This document shows, piece by piece, positions 11,441 to 22,995 of a stretch of DNA of 64,000 nt. Location: NCBI GenBank assembly GCA_007115705.1, contig QXEO01001040.1, positions 1 to 64,000 of the forward strand. Reading direction: 5' to 3'. The translations under genes were made by a program, and so were the position numbers. This DNA is from Dactylis glomerata (taxonomy: Eukaryota; Streptophyta; Magnoliopsida; Poales; Poaceae). The first letter of the stretch is position 1. Each line of letters starts with the position of its first letter. The notes below the pieces were generated by a model. It saw nothing but the letters and a program-made list of their open reading frames with translations. It did not search any database and had not been told where the DNA came from.

Positions 11441-13395
11441 AATACCATCAACTCCTTCTTTATATAAGTGTGGGTCATCCCAAAAGTAATGCCTCAAATC
11501 ATAGAAGAATTTTCTTCTTTGCTGAGCTGTAAAGGTTGGAGGCAAATACTTGGAAACAATAAAGTTAGCATAATCAGCATACCAAGGAAGGTCTCGCGAA
11601 GTTACATTTATTGCAGCCAACTGTTCATTTGGAAAACTATCATTAACAGGAATAGGATCAAAAGAAATGTTTTCCAATCTAGACAAGTTGTCAGCCACAG
11701 GATTTTCAGCACCTTTCCTATCTATGATATGCAAACCAAACTCTTGTAAAAGCAACACCCATCTAATAAGCCTAGGCTTAGCATCCTTCTTAGTCATAAG
11801 ATATCTAATAGCAGCGTGATCAGTATGAATAGTAACTTTAGATAAACAATGTAAGATCTAAACTTATCACATGCAAAAACAACAGCAAGAAACTCTTTCT
11901 CAGTAGTAGCATAATTCTTCTGAGCAGCATCAAGAGTCTTACTGGCATAATGAATAACATTCAACTTATTATCTACGCGCTGTCCAAGAACAGCACCAAC
12001 AGCAAAATCACTAGCATCACACATAATTTCAAAAGGTAAATTCCAATCAGGTGGTTGAACAATAGGAGCAGTAGTTAAAGCCTTCTTAAGAGTTTCAAAA
12101 GCTTCCTTACAATCATCATCAAAGACAAACGGTACATCTTTTTGAAGAAGATTAGTAAGAGGCTTTGAAATCTTGGAGAAATCTTTAATAAACCTCCTAT
12201 AGAAACCAGCATGACCAAGAATACTACGAATACCTTTAACATCTCTGGGACAGGGCATCTTCTCAATCGCCTCCACTTTTGCTCTGTCAACTTCAATACC
12301 TCTTTCAGAAATTTTATGTCCAAGGACAATTCCTTCATTCACCATAAAGTGGCATTTCTCCCAATTAAGAACAAGGTTAGTTTCTTCGCACCTCTGCAAA
12401 ACTTTATCAAGGTTGTGCAAACAATTATCAAAAGAAGTTCCATAGACGGAAAAATCGTCCATGAAGACCTCCACAATTTCTTCACAAAAGCCATGAAAAA
12501 TAGCAGACATGCATCTTTGAAAAGTAGCAGGAGCATTGCATAAACCAAACAGCATACTTCTATAAGCATAAGTTCCATAAGGACAAGTAAAAGTGGTTTT
12601 CTCTTGATCTTCCTTCTTAACAGCAATTTGAGAAAAACCAGAATAACCATCAAGGAAACAAAAATGAGTCTTCTTAGACAACCTTTCTAACATTTGATCT
12701 ATAAACGGTAAAGGGTAATGATCTTTCTTAGTAACTTTGTTTACCTTCCTATAATCAATGCACATTATATAACCAACTACTACCCTTTGAGGAATAAGCT
12801 CGTTATTCTCATTAGGCACAACAGTCGTACCTCCTTTCTTAGGAACACAATGAATAGGACTAACCCATCTACTATCAACAATAGGATAAATAATACCAGC
12901 ATCAAGCAGCTTTAATACCTCATTTCTTACCACATCCTTCATCTTGGGAATTAGGCGGCGTTGATGCTCTACGATTGGCTTTGCGTCTTTCTCCATATTA
13001 ATGGCATGCTGACATAAAGTGGGAGAAATCCCTTTTAAATCATCAAGAGTATATCCCATAGCTCCTCGGTGTTTCCTCAATATCTCCAATAATCTTTCTT
13101 CTTCCTTTCCTGAAAGCTTAGAGCTAATAATAACAGGATATATTTTCTTATCATCTATATAAGCATATTTAAGATTATCAGGCAAAGGCTTTAATTCGAA
13201 AACAGGATCTTCTTTAGGCGGCAAAGTGGTACCAAGATCCTCCACAGGTAGGTTATGCTTGATTAATGGTGGTTGACGAAGAAGAATGTCGTCAATCTCT
13301 TCTCTTTCCTTGCTGAAAACATCACTTTTGTGATCTTCCATGAATTGCTGCAAGGCATTATTAGGAGCAAGAGCAATAGAAGCAAGCTGTTCAAC
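11441..13395 (-). pseudogene. Reverse transcriptase-RNase H of element A (broken)
   Basis: The longest open part is 11794-13353, about 519 codons. It carries RT landmarks: RWVSPIHCVPKKGG, CIDYRKVNK, FLDGYSGFSQI, FGLCNAPATFQR, and the active-site FMDD encoded at 12454-12465 (phenylalanine replaces the usual tyrosine). RNase H follows with CDASDFAVGAVLGQ and TTEKEFLAVVFACDKFR. A frameshift near 11,850 splits RNase H, and its tail (LLLQEFGLHIIDRKG, then NPVADNLSR) is in 11330-11797. An in-frame TGA at 13396-13398 separates it from protease. The family normally makes one gag-pol polyprotein. Confidence 0.92.
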
Positions 13396-13902
13396 TCAAA
13401 AAATTTCATTAGGCGTGTCATTTTCATAAGAAGTCTTAGCAAACTTGGAAAAATTAAACTCATAAGACTCTCCATTAAACTTAGTAAAAAAAATCTCCTT
13501 CTTACAATCTATCACGGTGCCACAAGTGTTCAAAAATGGTCTACCAAAAATAATAGGACAAGTTTTACTAGCCTCCTTACCAAGTACTAGAAAATCAGTG
13601 GGGTATTTAGTCTTACCGCAAAGAACTTCCACATCTCGAACAATACCAAGAGGCCAAATAGTCTCTCTGTTAGCAAGCTGAACAACCACATCAATATCTT
13701 CAAGTTCACAAGCGCCAATCTCGTGCATGATTTCTTTGTAAAGCTCTAAAGGAATAGCACTTGCACTAGCACCAATATCACATAAACCATAATAGCAATG
13801 ATCTCCAATCCTGACAGAAATAACAGGAACACTTGTTTTCCTATGCTTTTTAGGACGTGACAGAATGTTAGAAGCATCTTCACAAAAAAAGAATATATTC
13901 AT
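13396..13902 (-). pseudogene. Aspartic protease of element A
   Basis: This retropepsin-like domain has the active-site stretch GLCDIGASASAIP (DIG in place of the common DTG/DSG) and a later CPIIFGRPFL segment that fits the second conserved block. It would cut the gag-pol polyprotein. The upstream join to gag is shifted at a run of seven T (minus strand) near 13,885-13,895, which could be a real mutation or a homopolymer sequencing error. It ends in the TGA at 13396. Confidence 0.85.
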
Positions 13903-14973
13903 CCCCTACATCTTTAGTAACTAGATCCTTCAATATAGCTACAGGAGACTTAATAGTAATTTGCTCATCAGGTTCTGCAGCTTTCTTAGTACTTTTATTA
14001 GACACACTTACCAAAGTAGAATACTTCTTTACCTTAGCAGGGAAAGGTGTCTTCTCAAAATAAGGTTCAGGCACAATGCTATCAATAGTACAAACTTCAG
14101 TAGCTGCAGCAGGTAAATGACTAATAGAATCTTTATAAGGCGCATGATATTTGTTCCAATTTTCTTTGGAACATCAAGATAAGAGGCAAAGGCCTTAAGA
14201 CAATTAGCAAGTATTTGTGAATCAAGACCATAAGCAGTGCTAACACTATGAAAGTCATCGGTTCCCATAAAAGATTTAATGCATTCATAATCATAGTTTA
14301 TACCTGACTTCCTACCTTTGTCATTTTCCCAACCTTCAGCATTCTCTTGTATACGGTCAAGAAGTTTCCACTTAGCATCTTCTTTCATATGAGTAAACGA
14401 TCCAAAGCAAGAAGCATCCAAATAATCCTTATCAGGAAGAGTAAGCCGCGCATAAAAATTATCAATAACAATATTATTGGGGAGCTCATGAATGGGGCAT
14501 TTGAGCATTAGTAACTTCAATCTCCCTCACGCTTGGGCAATACTTTCTCCATCATGAGGCCAAAAATTATATATCTGGTTACGGTCTTTATGAATTTCAC
14601 TTGGAGGATAAAACTTAGAATAAAAGAGAGGTACAATATCCTCCCATGCCATAGATGGACCATCTTGGAGTAGTCGATACCACTCTTCAGCTCTGCCTTT
14701 CAATGATAATGAGAATAATTTCTTCTTGACCTGGCTTGGTGAAATACCTGCACATCTGAACAACTCGCATAATTCATGTATAAATAATAAGTGATCACCT
14801 GGATGGACAGTTCCATCTCCCGAATAGCAGTTATCCATAATACGCCCAACAATTTTCATAGGTATTTTAAAAGGATCAATTTCAGCAGGTGGTGGCGGTG
14901 GTGGTTCATCCACATGTGCAGCAGTAGTAGTAGATGTGTTTCCAAATAAGAAACCAAATGGAGAGTTCTCCAT
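13903..14973 (-). pseudogene. Gag of element A (broken)
   Basis: I take the start at ATG 14973 (MENSPFGFLFGNT) rather than the upstream hydrophobic extension. The retrotransposon gag core follows (CELFRCAGISPSQVKKKLF, then LKGRAEEWYRLLQ and FYSKFYPPSE). A TGA at 14527-14529 interrupts the frame, which continues directly in phase with GRLKLLMLKCPIHELPNN. A one-base frameshift near 14,165 separates this from the segment starting MPEPYFEKTPFPAK (14074). Gag forms the cytoplasmic particle that packages the RNA. Confidence 0.85.
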
Positions 14974-15064
14974 AGCAAAGTAAAATAAAAATAAAAGACA
15001 AAATAAAAACAATACTCACAGCGACGGTTACCTTTACCAATTCCACTCTTCAATAGCGCTACAC

Positions 15065-15082
15065 TCCCCGGCAACGGTGCCA
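15065..15082 (-). other. Primer-binding site of element A
   Basis: On the minus strand, TGGCACCGTTGCCGGGGA lies 11 bases inside the 5' LTR. It resembles the 3' end complement of plant tRNA-Asp (TGGCGCC...), which Athila-type elements use, with one base changed. It marks the right LTR as the 5' LTR. Confidence 0.75.
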
Positions 15083-15093
15083 GAAAATAGTCT

Positions 15094-16599
15094 TGATGAC
15101 CCGCAAGTATAGGGGGTGTATCGTAGTACTTTCGATAAATAAGAGTGTCGAACCCAACGAGGAGCAGAAGGTGTTGATGAGTGGTTTTGATCAAGGATTC
15201 ACTGTAAATACTAGCAAACAGGTTTTCAGGGGTATTTGGTAATACGAGTAAATAAAGTGCGAGTAAATAAAAGACAGTAGTAACAATTGCAGCAAGTGGC
15301 CCAATCCTTTCTTCAGCAAAGGACAAGCCAGTTGTGTAACTTATAATAACCAAACGTTCTCGAGGACACACAGGAGTTTCTATCAAGAGCTTTCGCTTCA
15401 TAAAGCCAATAGTCTTTATTGGTTTGATAGGTGTTATGGGGGTGAACCTATGCTAGCGCACTACCCTTACTAGGATAAATACACACTTGTAATTATACCC
15501 CTTGCAAGCATCCGCAAATACAAGAAAATAATTAAGATAAATCTAACCACAGCCTTAAGCTCTAAGATCCTACGCTCCCTGGTGCAATGGTTTTCCAACG
15601 GAGGTTTAGGTTTCTGTCACTCCAGCAACCCCACAATTGGTAGCCAAATACACAATGCATCTCACTAGGCCCATAAATGGTGAAGTATCATGTAGTCGAC
15701 ATTCACATGACACCACTAGTGAAATAGCACCACAACAATATCAAACCATTAAATATTTCTCAACAATAATTCACTACTAACATCTTGACTTCTCCCATGT
15801 CCTCAAGAACTAAATGAACTACTCACAAGACATCATATGGATCATGATCAGAAGTGAAATAATGGTAAATAACAATCTGAACATAAACCTTAATTCAATG
15901 GTTCCACTCAATAGCATCAACTACAAGAGTAATCAACACCGGGAAAGTTTCCCCTATGAATATAACAAGATCCAACTCAAGATGTTACAGCGGGATGGCG
16001 TGGTGATGGTGGAGATGAAGGTGCTGGTGATGGAGATGATGATGATCCCGATGAAGTCCGGTGCGATGGTGATGACGATGGCGACGATCTCCCCTCTCCG
16101 GGAAGGAATTTCCCCGGCAGATTTCTACCTGCCGGAGAGCTTTTCTCTCTCTGGTGTTTTCCGCCCCGCAGAGGCGGCGGTGTCTAACTCTGAGCCTCCC
16201 CTCTGACTTAGGTTTTCGGGGACGATGAAGTACGCGAAGGGGCGAGACCAGAAGTGGGCCAGGGTGGCCTCACACAGGGCTGGTGTGGCCAGGGGGCAGG
16301 CCACGCCACCCTGGCGTGAGGGCCCCTCCTGGCTCCTCTCGACTCCTCCTTCTGGCTTCCTGAGTCTTCTGGGAAAATATAATTTCCTGGTATTTTTCTG
16401 GAATTTTCCTGATCTTCAAAATATGGTCCCTTGATGGTCCTTTTTCTAGCAGAATCCTGACTCCGGTAGCAAATCCTCCAATGATCATCAAACATGTGAA
16501 AACAAAGGAAATAACATAAGTATCAACTCTAAATATGAAATATATCAATGAATAATAGTAAATTATGATACAAAATAGTGATGCAAAATGGATGTATCA
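15094..16599 (-). repeat. 5' LTR of element A
   Basis: This is the second LTR copy, 1506 bp, with TG...CA ends on the minus strand (TGATACATCC at 16599, GGGTCATCA at 15094). It adjoins the PBS. Its right-hand neighbour at 16600 is the tail of element B's 5' LTR. It contains the element's promoter, but I could not pick a convincing TATA box. Confidence 0.92.
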
Positions 16600-16694
16600 G
16601 TGATCCACTTAAGGGAAACTTGCTGCTGCTCTACAAACCTCTGCACTTGGAGGCCCAACACTGTCTATAAGAACAGAAGCGTGTGTAGGCATCA
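16600..16694 (+). repeat. Truncated 5' LTR of element B
   Basis: These 95 bp match the end of the 3' LTR (36996-37090) with three mismatches by eye. They end in ...GGCATCA and are followed by the PBS. In the intact 3' LTR the same gtgat lies inside a continuous sequence, showing that A's right LTR landed within this LTR. Confidence 0.9.
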
Positions 16695-16705
16695 AGCTCT
16701 TTTTC

Positions 16706-16723
16706 TGGCACCGTTGCTCGGGA
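16706..16723 (+). other. Primer-binding site of element B
   Basis: TGGCACCGTTGCTCGGGA lies 11 bases after the LTR end, the same spacing as in element A. It is a near match to A's PBS, differing at two of 18 bases (CT versus CG... by eye), so both probably use the same tRNA primer. Confidence 0.7.
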
Positions 16724-16835
16724 GGTAAGGTAAAAGGTACTCGCATCCTCCTGTGTGAGTACTCGGAGTTATTTCCTTTAGATTCTGCAATTATATCTTT
16801 TTGTTTCTTGTTTTTATTTTCACTAGTTAGGCTTA

Positions 16836-17795
16836 ATGGAAAATAAAGAGTTCTTTAGTCTTTTTCCTGAGTTTAGATATGAAGTGTTTGAAGAGAAAAT
16901 TGAAAAACCTTTGGAGCTTAATTCGCATGCTAATAGTTTTTTTAGTATGAATGCTTTGAACACTATTTTAGAAAAGTCTAAGCTTGGGGAAGCTGGTTTT
17001 GTTAAGCATGATATTTTTAGTTCCCTAGCTTTAGTAGAGAAAGTTTGCTCTGATGATATTTTATCTCCCCTATGCGTTGTTCCTATGCCTGTTACCTATG
17101 TTAGTGATCATGATTGGGAAAAGCACTCTACTTTTGATATTGAAAATCTTTTTGGTACCGATTCTAAGGTTAATAATTGTTGTACCATTAGTACTATCCA
17201 TGTTCCTTCTTATGATGATATGTTTGATGAGTATGCTTTGCAAAATAGTTGTTCTCTAGCTTGTGATGATACTAAACCTCTAGTTTATGATGGCCATGAT
17301 GATGAGTATAATATTTTCAGTTCACCTACTTTTGAGGAGAAAAATAGTTATGATTACAATGTGCCTCCTGTTTTTGATGATTATGGTGATGAGAATAATT
17401 ATTCTGTTGACTCTGCTCCTACTACAATTGTTCATGTGGGGAGTATTAATTCTTTTATGCATGTGGCTCATGATAGGGAAGCTTTATGTGATAGTTATAT
17501 TGTTAATTCTATTCATGATGCTACTGAAAGTTATTATGAGAGAGGGAAACATGGTTTGATGGATCTCAACAATATTGAGTTTCCCCTCTTTATGTTGCAA
17601 TTCTTGAAGTTTTACTTGTTTTGCCTTCCTATGCTTTTTGCTTTGCGCTTTCATGACTTGTCTCTTTACAAGACTATTTTTCATAGGAAGTGGTTTAGAT
17701 TTAAATGTCTTTTACATTTGCTTTTTGATGCTCTCTTTTGCTTTAACTTCCTATATGGCGCCTTTGCCTCAAGCTCTTATATGGCGCCCACATGA
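16836..17795 (+). CDS. Large ORF of element B, unknown function
   Basis: This uninterrupted ORF of 319 codons starts MENKEFFSLFPEFRYEVFEEK at the first ATG after the PBS. The middle is acidic and rich in Asp, Tyr and Asn (DDYGDENNYSVDSAP; HDDEYNIF). The last 80 residues are strongly hydrophobic and aromatic (FPLFMLQFLKFYLFCLPMLF; CLLHLLFDALFCFNFLYG), so it may associate with membranes. I see no gag, protease, RT or zinc motif. The place it occupies is that of gag. It is intact even though the element has lost its 5' LTR, which suggests a recent origin or some constraint. I do not know its function. Confidence 0.6.
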   Translation: MENKEFFSLFPEFRYEVFEEKIEKPLELNSHANSFFSMNALNTILEKSKLGEAGFVKHDIFSSLALVEKVCSDDILSPLCVVPMPVTYVSDHDWEKHSTFDIENLFGTDSKVNNCCTISTIHVPSYDDMFDEYALQNSCSLACDDTKPLVYDGHDDEYNIFSSPTFEEKNSYDYNVPPVFDDYGDENNYSVDSAPTTIVHVGSINSFMHVAHDREALCDSYIVNSIHDATESYYERGKHGLMDLNNIEFPLFMLQFLKFYLFCLPMLFALRFHDLSLYKTIFHRKWFRFKCLLHLLFDALFCFNFLYGAFASSSYMAPT

Positions 17796-18507
17796 GCATC
17801 TTTGCAAATTACTGCGCCTAGCTCAAAGGCGTTAAACAAAAGCACTCTTGGGAGATAACCCAATGTTTTCTTTTCAGTACTTTTTCTTTTATTTGAGTCT
17901 TGGAAGTCATTACTACTGTAATGACCTCTCCTTATCCTTTTTATTTCGTTTTTGTGCCAAGAGAAGCCTCTAATTCGAGTGAGGTAAAGATTTGGGGATG
18001 TTGCTGTCCTGAAACTGTTTTCAGGGCTGCACCGTAAAAATTCATATAAATTCTCTGTATATCTTTTGGACCTGCGATTTCTTATGCATATGCCCCAGGT
18101 TATATCCAAACTTTCGTTACTTGAACACTTTTTGATTTGAGCAACAGAAAACCCTCTAAAAAATCGACCTTTGTCAGCTGTTCTGTTTTGATAGATTTCT
18201 GCCAATATTTGTGTTTGCCGCTCGATCGCTTTCTTTTTGAGTTTTTTTTATCACGGAACTTTTGGGGAAGTTGCTACAGTAGTATATGCTTAATATGTGG
18301 TGGTTTTAGGTTGAAACCTGAAAAAAAAAGGGTTGATTCTATGTTATGCTTACACTAATGTTGCTAATAGAATTGTGTTTAGTTTTGTATGAAGGAAGTT
18401 TTCAAGCGTAGGGATTGGAGAATGATGAGATGAGATGAAGAATGGACAAAAGCTCAAGCTTGGGGATGCTCATGCATCACCCCAAGAAATATCCAAGAAG
18501 TACAAGC
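17796..18507 (+). other. Non-coding internal sequence of element B (left of C)
   Basis: T-rich, without a supported gene. It ends in a stretch carrying the polypurine-like word aagcttggggatgc near 18,455-18,475, followed by the TSD of element C. The same word recurs at 33631 and 35535, so polypurine-like tracts are repeated through B's 3' half. Confidence 0.6.
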
Positions 18508-18512
18508 GTCAA
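18508..18512. repeat. Target-site duplication of element C, left copy
   Basis: gtcaa here matches 33627-33631 exactly. A 5 bp duplication is typical of gypsy integrases and shows that C is a clean insertion into B. Confidence 0.95.
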
Positions 18513-19442
18513 TGTCGGGGGTAATGACCCCCGGTAGGGTCAAGAGACTAGAAAGATACAAGGACTATTGTTGACTTTATGCCGGATCATCAAGGAAGGG
18601 CCTGGCCGGAATATAAGAGCATCGGCCAGGCCGGCATATTTGTGTATCCCGGCTAATGTCCGGATATACCGGTATAACCGGGATACTTATTGAGGAATGT
18701 CGGCATATACATAGATATGCCGGCCTAACTTATATGTTATATCGTGCAGGAGCAGGGTAAGCCGGATTACCCGACCTTCATAGGCCGTTGGTCCGGCATA
18801 TAGGTCCAGGATATGGCCAACGGTCATATCCGGGATACATAAGTCAACTAAGGTGTCCTATCCCAACAATCAAGGAGGGATTCTGCCCAGTATGGAGAAG
18901 TATCATGTTGACAGGGTGCACAGTGCTGGTCTACCTACCCACTCTGTGCACAAGTACAGCCCTTACCTCACAGAGGTAAGGTCACAGTTCAAGAGGTACA
19001 AGGTACAGGGATGTGGAGTCCCATCGAGAGCAATCAGGGAGAAAGTCAAGGGTCTCTGCCTTCGTCAGCAAGTCCTATTTGGAGTGTAGTTCGTGTCTTC
19101 TGGTCTCTTGTGACCGTTGTAACCCTGGCCACCACTATATAAGGTGGCACAGGGAGCCCTAGTAGGGGGTTGGTCACTCTGTGTTCCTACACTTAGCAGT
19201 TCATCTTCCTCCTCTAGCAGAGAGCTTGGAAGCACCATTGTTGTATACTCCATCGATCCAGATATATAACCAGTAGAGCAGGAGTACGGGTGTTATCCCC
19301 TTACGAGAGCCCCGAACCTGGGTAGACCTGTGTTCCTTTCTGTCGTGCTTTTTAGCTCGTTCCCCTCTCCCAAATCCTCCAGCATCTAGTTCGGCCCCCA
19401 TTTAAGCCATCCCATGGCATATGTTGTTTCACCACGACGACA
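18513..19442 (+). repeat. 5' LTR of element C
   Basis: The LTR begins TGTCGGGGGTAATGACC and ends CACGACGACA. The words CGGCAT, CCGGAT and CCGGTAT crowd its first 330 bp. It matches 32697-33626 at all but eight of 930 positions by eye. Confidence 0.95.
19133..19143 (+). promoter_or_regulatory. Putative LTR promoter TATA box (element C)
   Basis: The sequence accactatataaggtgg gives a good TATA box about 300 bp before the LTR end. It is preserved in the 3' LTR near 33,317-33,327. RNA would start some 30 bp downstream. Confidence 0.6.
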
Positions 19443-19444
19443 TT

Positions 19445-19462
19445 TGGCGCCCACCGTGGGGC
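19445..19462 (+). other. Primer-binding site of element C
   Basis: TGGCGCCCACCGTGGGGC starts two bases after the LTR end, the standard place for a tRNA primer site. I do not assign the tRNA. Element E has a close relative of this site (TGGCGCCGACC...). Confidence 0.75.
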
Positions 19463-19470
19463 AGATCGAT

Positions 19471-22146
19471 ATGCTGGGCGGAGTGTTTATTCGGACGGGG
19501 TCTGTGATAGCAGCTTCGGGAGTGCGCGTGGTCTCTGGCCTCGTCCAGAGACTAGGCTCGCTCAGCTTCGTCAGTGACAACGCCGGATGTCTCGGCGGCC
19601 GGCCATTCCCCAGGGATGGCCGGATCATGTCTTTCGGTTCCCATGAGGTGTACGTGGGGACTGAGAGAGTTTGCAGGGAAAAGGTGCTGGTGGCGGCGGA
19701 TCCTCCGTCACATCGGCTGGCTCACGCTGGGCGTAGCGCTCGCTCAGTAGAGTCGGCCGAGGTAATGATGGCCGGCACATCCGTGCCGCCGGCGGAGGGT
19801 GCTGGCAAAGCAGCAGCAGCAGCAGGAGATACTCCCCCGGAGCCGCCGAAGGCCAAGAGGTCGGCACGTCCTCCGTTGGAGCGTGTCGAGAACCTGGCCG
19901 GCACTTCCGCTGTGCCGGCAAAGGGTCAGGTGCTTCTTCCCATCATCGATCGGCTTCTAGAGCCGGTGCGATCCGGCGATGATCCGGAGCAGACAAGGGA
20001 GGTCCTGGAGGGATCTCGCTAGGCCCTCGTCGATGAGGCCCTGGCTATGCACCAGGAGCGCGAGCGGTTTAACCGGCAACTCCGTGAGTATGAGGCAGCC
20101 CATGGTTTTACTCCTGTGGTAACCCGGCCTAGCCGGATAGAAGAGGTTAGAACTAGAGGTAGAAATCTTAACACTGAGCTAGGTAAAGATGCTAGAGCTA
20201 AGAGTCATACTGCAACTAGTACTGTGCCTAAGGTAGTCTATAGCTCACCAGTGAAGAACCTTAGAGCAGCAGCCGAGGTAGCTAAGGACTTATCTAATTT
20301 ATCCGGCGAAGCACTGCATGAGCAGCATGCCCGGCTTAACCATCTTTTGTCTGAAGCTACCAAGCAGCAGGAGGCCTTTAAGAAGGCAAACCCAGGTGCC
20401 GGGGCATCCCAGTACGTTGCGTCGGTGGGAGGTGCCGGCGCAAGGTCAAGGGGGGAGGCTTCGTCCCCGCATCCAAGCGCCCGGCGTGCCGGAAGTGTGA
20501 CCTCTGGCCGCCGGGACAAGCAGATCCAGGTGTATGATCCGGCAATCGCCGGAAAACAGGCGATGGTGCAGAGAAGTGCCGGCCATGCTGACAGGAATGT
20601 CGGCAGCAAGAATGCCGGTCAGAATGTGCCGGCCGGGCAAGGAGCAGCTTCGGCCGGTGTGGGCCGGAGTAATAGTGCTGCTCGGCGTCAGCAGCAAGGC
20701 GCCGGGGGTGCAGGTCAGCCGAGACATCGAGAAGATGATGGGAACTCCGCCCTTGCCAGGGCGGGATATCAGCAGCAGCACCAGCAAGGCCAGCAGTATC
20801 AGCAAGGTCAGCTAAATGAGCAGTGTCATCCGGAGCAGCAGCAGCAAAAGATGATCGCAGGCCCAATTGCATCCCGGCTAGGACCTCGGTCCTTGGCGGC
20901 AAGTGATGCGCGCTTCAAGCTAGACAGGATTCACCAATCAGAGTTGGTGGAGAGGCAAGGAGCTCCGGGTCCTATGTGCTTTGGACCCCGGATTATGGGT
21001 GAGCCAGTACCTTACTACTTCCAGCTCGCGCGTGGCGCGAGGACATATAACGGCAGTACAAAGCCGGAAGATTGGTTGGAGGATTACTCCACCGCAGTGA
21101 ACATTGCCGGAGGAAACCTCAGATGGGCGGTACGATATGTACCGCAAATGCTAGAAGGACCAGCCAGGATATGGCTGAATAATCTACCGGCCGGAAGTAT
21201 CAACGGCTGGGTTGATTTCGAAGAGCAGTTTGTGTCAAACTTCACCAGCACATACAAGAGGCCTAACCGTCCGCAGCAGCTGGCCAACTGCCGGCAAGGA
21301 GTAAATGAGACCGACCGTGACTACCTGACCAGGTGGTGCACATTGCGCAATTCCTGCGAAGGAGTTGTGGAGCAGCAGACCATCATGTGGTTCGCTCATG
21401 GGTGCCGGCATGGCACCATGTTGTGGCAAAAGCTTCAGAGGGAAATGCCGGCCACGTTGGCCGAGACAATCAAGATTGCCGATAGTTATGCTCTGGGAGA
21501 TCCCATGCAGCCCACCCTTGATTCACAAGGACAGGGGCAGACCCAGGGGAACAACAACAGCACCGGGAGACCAGGGCAATATTATCGCTCTGATAACCGG
21601 AACAAGAGAAGAGATGAAAGGACGGATTACCGATATGGAACGGCACAAGTAGCCGCTGTGGAGGAAGAACAAGGGGGTGCCGGCAGTAGCCAGCGTCCGA
21701 GATATGAGGGCAATCAGCAGCCTCAGCAGTAGCAGCAACAGCCACAGCAGCAAGCGCAGCCCTTCCAGAAGAACAATGTCTGGATCAACAGGAATGCCGG
21801 CGGCGGCGGCGCCAGCCAGAAGAAGCAATGGCCGAAGTATACGGTGGGTCTGGCCATGGATAAGCCTTGTGTGTTTCACACATTCCAGCCGGGTAAGCCG
21901 GCAAATCACTTGACGAGAAACTGTTCGTGGCTGGACGACATATTAGCAGGTCGTGCAGGTCCCTGGGGACCAGCTAGACCATCTATCCCGGCAGCTCCAT
22001 CGCCGTTGACAGGTGCAAATACAGTTGCAGTCCCGCCCAGGCCGGTTAATCCCGGAAATCAGAGCAATCCCGGAAATACCGGCGTAAATCAAATAGACCA
22101 GAGCTATAATCCGGAATATAGTGCCGGAGGCCCAGGAGCGGGCTGA
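19471..22146 (+). pseudogene. Gag of element C (in-frame stops)
   Basis: I choose ATG 19471 (MLGGVFIRTG), just after the PBS; ATG 19627 is an alternative. An earlier in-frame ATG lies inside the LTR and is unlikely. The product has an Ala/Pro-rich N-terminus and a charged helical segment. A retrotransposon gag domain lies near 21,040-21,440 (ARTYNGSTKPEDWLEDY; EGPARIWLNNLP), and then a Gln-rich stretch and a zinc-knuckle-like CVFHTFQPGKPANHLTRNC (CX2HX9HX4C). TAG at 20020-20022 and 21730-21732 and TGA at 22144-22146 interrupt one continuous frame that runs on into protease. Gag builds the RNA-packaging particle. Confidence 0.88.
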
Positions 22147-22995
22147 AATGAGTTCAAGGAACATGATCAGAGCTACATGGTCTTTGAGACCGAAAGAACA
22201 GACAAGCAGAGCTTGTACCGGCGGTGCTTGGAGGTAAACGCCGTTATGTCGGCAGTTCCGAAGCTGATGCATTGGTCTGACCAGGCCATTGGCTGGGACA
22301 GGGCAGATCATCCCAGGATCATGCCAAACCCCGGCGGATATGCGCTGGTAATGGATCCGACATTTGTTGGGCCGGCTAATAACGTGAGGTTCAGCAAGGT
22401 CCTCATTGACAATGGAAGCAGCATCAACATCATGTATCGGGATACGATGAAGAAGCTGGGAATCAAGGAGAATATGCTGGAGCCAAGCAAGACCACATTC
22501 CACGGCATTGTGCCGGGACTTTCGTGTGCGCCGATGGGCAAGATCCGGATGGATGTCATGTTTGGCAGCCGGGATAACTGCAGGGTGGAAAATCTCATGT
22601 TCGAGGTGGTTGATCTGGAAAGCCCCTACCATGCTTTGCTGGGGAGGCCGGCATTGGCAAAGTTCATGGCCTCTACGCATGTTGCGTACCTGAAGATGAA
22701 GATGCCGGGGCCCAGAGGGGTGATTACCATCATTGGTGATTACAAGCGTCCGATGGCATGTGCAACAGCCGGGTCTAACCTGGCCGAGACTCTGATCATT
22801 GCAGAGGAAAGGAAGAGGCTCAAGCGAGCAGTGGAAATTGCTGAGACGGTCGTGGCCGGCAAATCTATGCCGGGCATGACGAGCCCGGGTGGCAGCGCGT
22901 CTTTTCAAGTAGGCAAGGAAGTCAAAAAGGTGCCTCTGGATGAAGTTTTCCCGGAGCGCTATGCCCTCATCGGGGCAGGTATGGACCCCAAATAG
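22147..22995 (+). pseudogene. Aspartic protease of element C
   Basis: It is in the same frame as gag. The active-site block is KVLIDNGSSINIMY (DNG), followed by GLSCAPMGKIRMDVMFG and HALLGRPALAKFMA, the second conserved block of this family, and a lysine-rich tail. It would process the polyprotein. A TAG at 22993-22995 separates it from the RT but not the frame. Confidence 0.85.

Larger units (their letters stand above)
6174..16599 (-). mobile_element. Element A: Athila-like Ty3/gypsy retrotransposon
   Basis: Two similar LTRs of about 1.5 kb bound an internal region with primer-binding site, gag, protease, RT, RNase H, integrase, an extra 3' ORF and a polypurine tract, all on the minus strand. 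The order RT-RNase H-integrase identifies Ty3/gypsy. The PBS, long LTRs and extra 3' ORF fit the Athila group. Every gene is damaged. The five bases outside the two ends differ (cgcac left, gtgat right), and the flanks belong to two different transposons, so this copy is not a simple insertion. Confidence 0.92.

Noticed and set aside
19414..19470. In-frame ATG upstream of the gag start of element C
   Set aside because: It lies within the LTR and the reading crosses the PBS. Gag starts downstream of the PBS in such elements.
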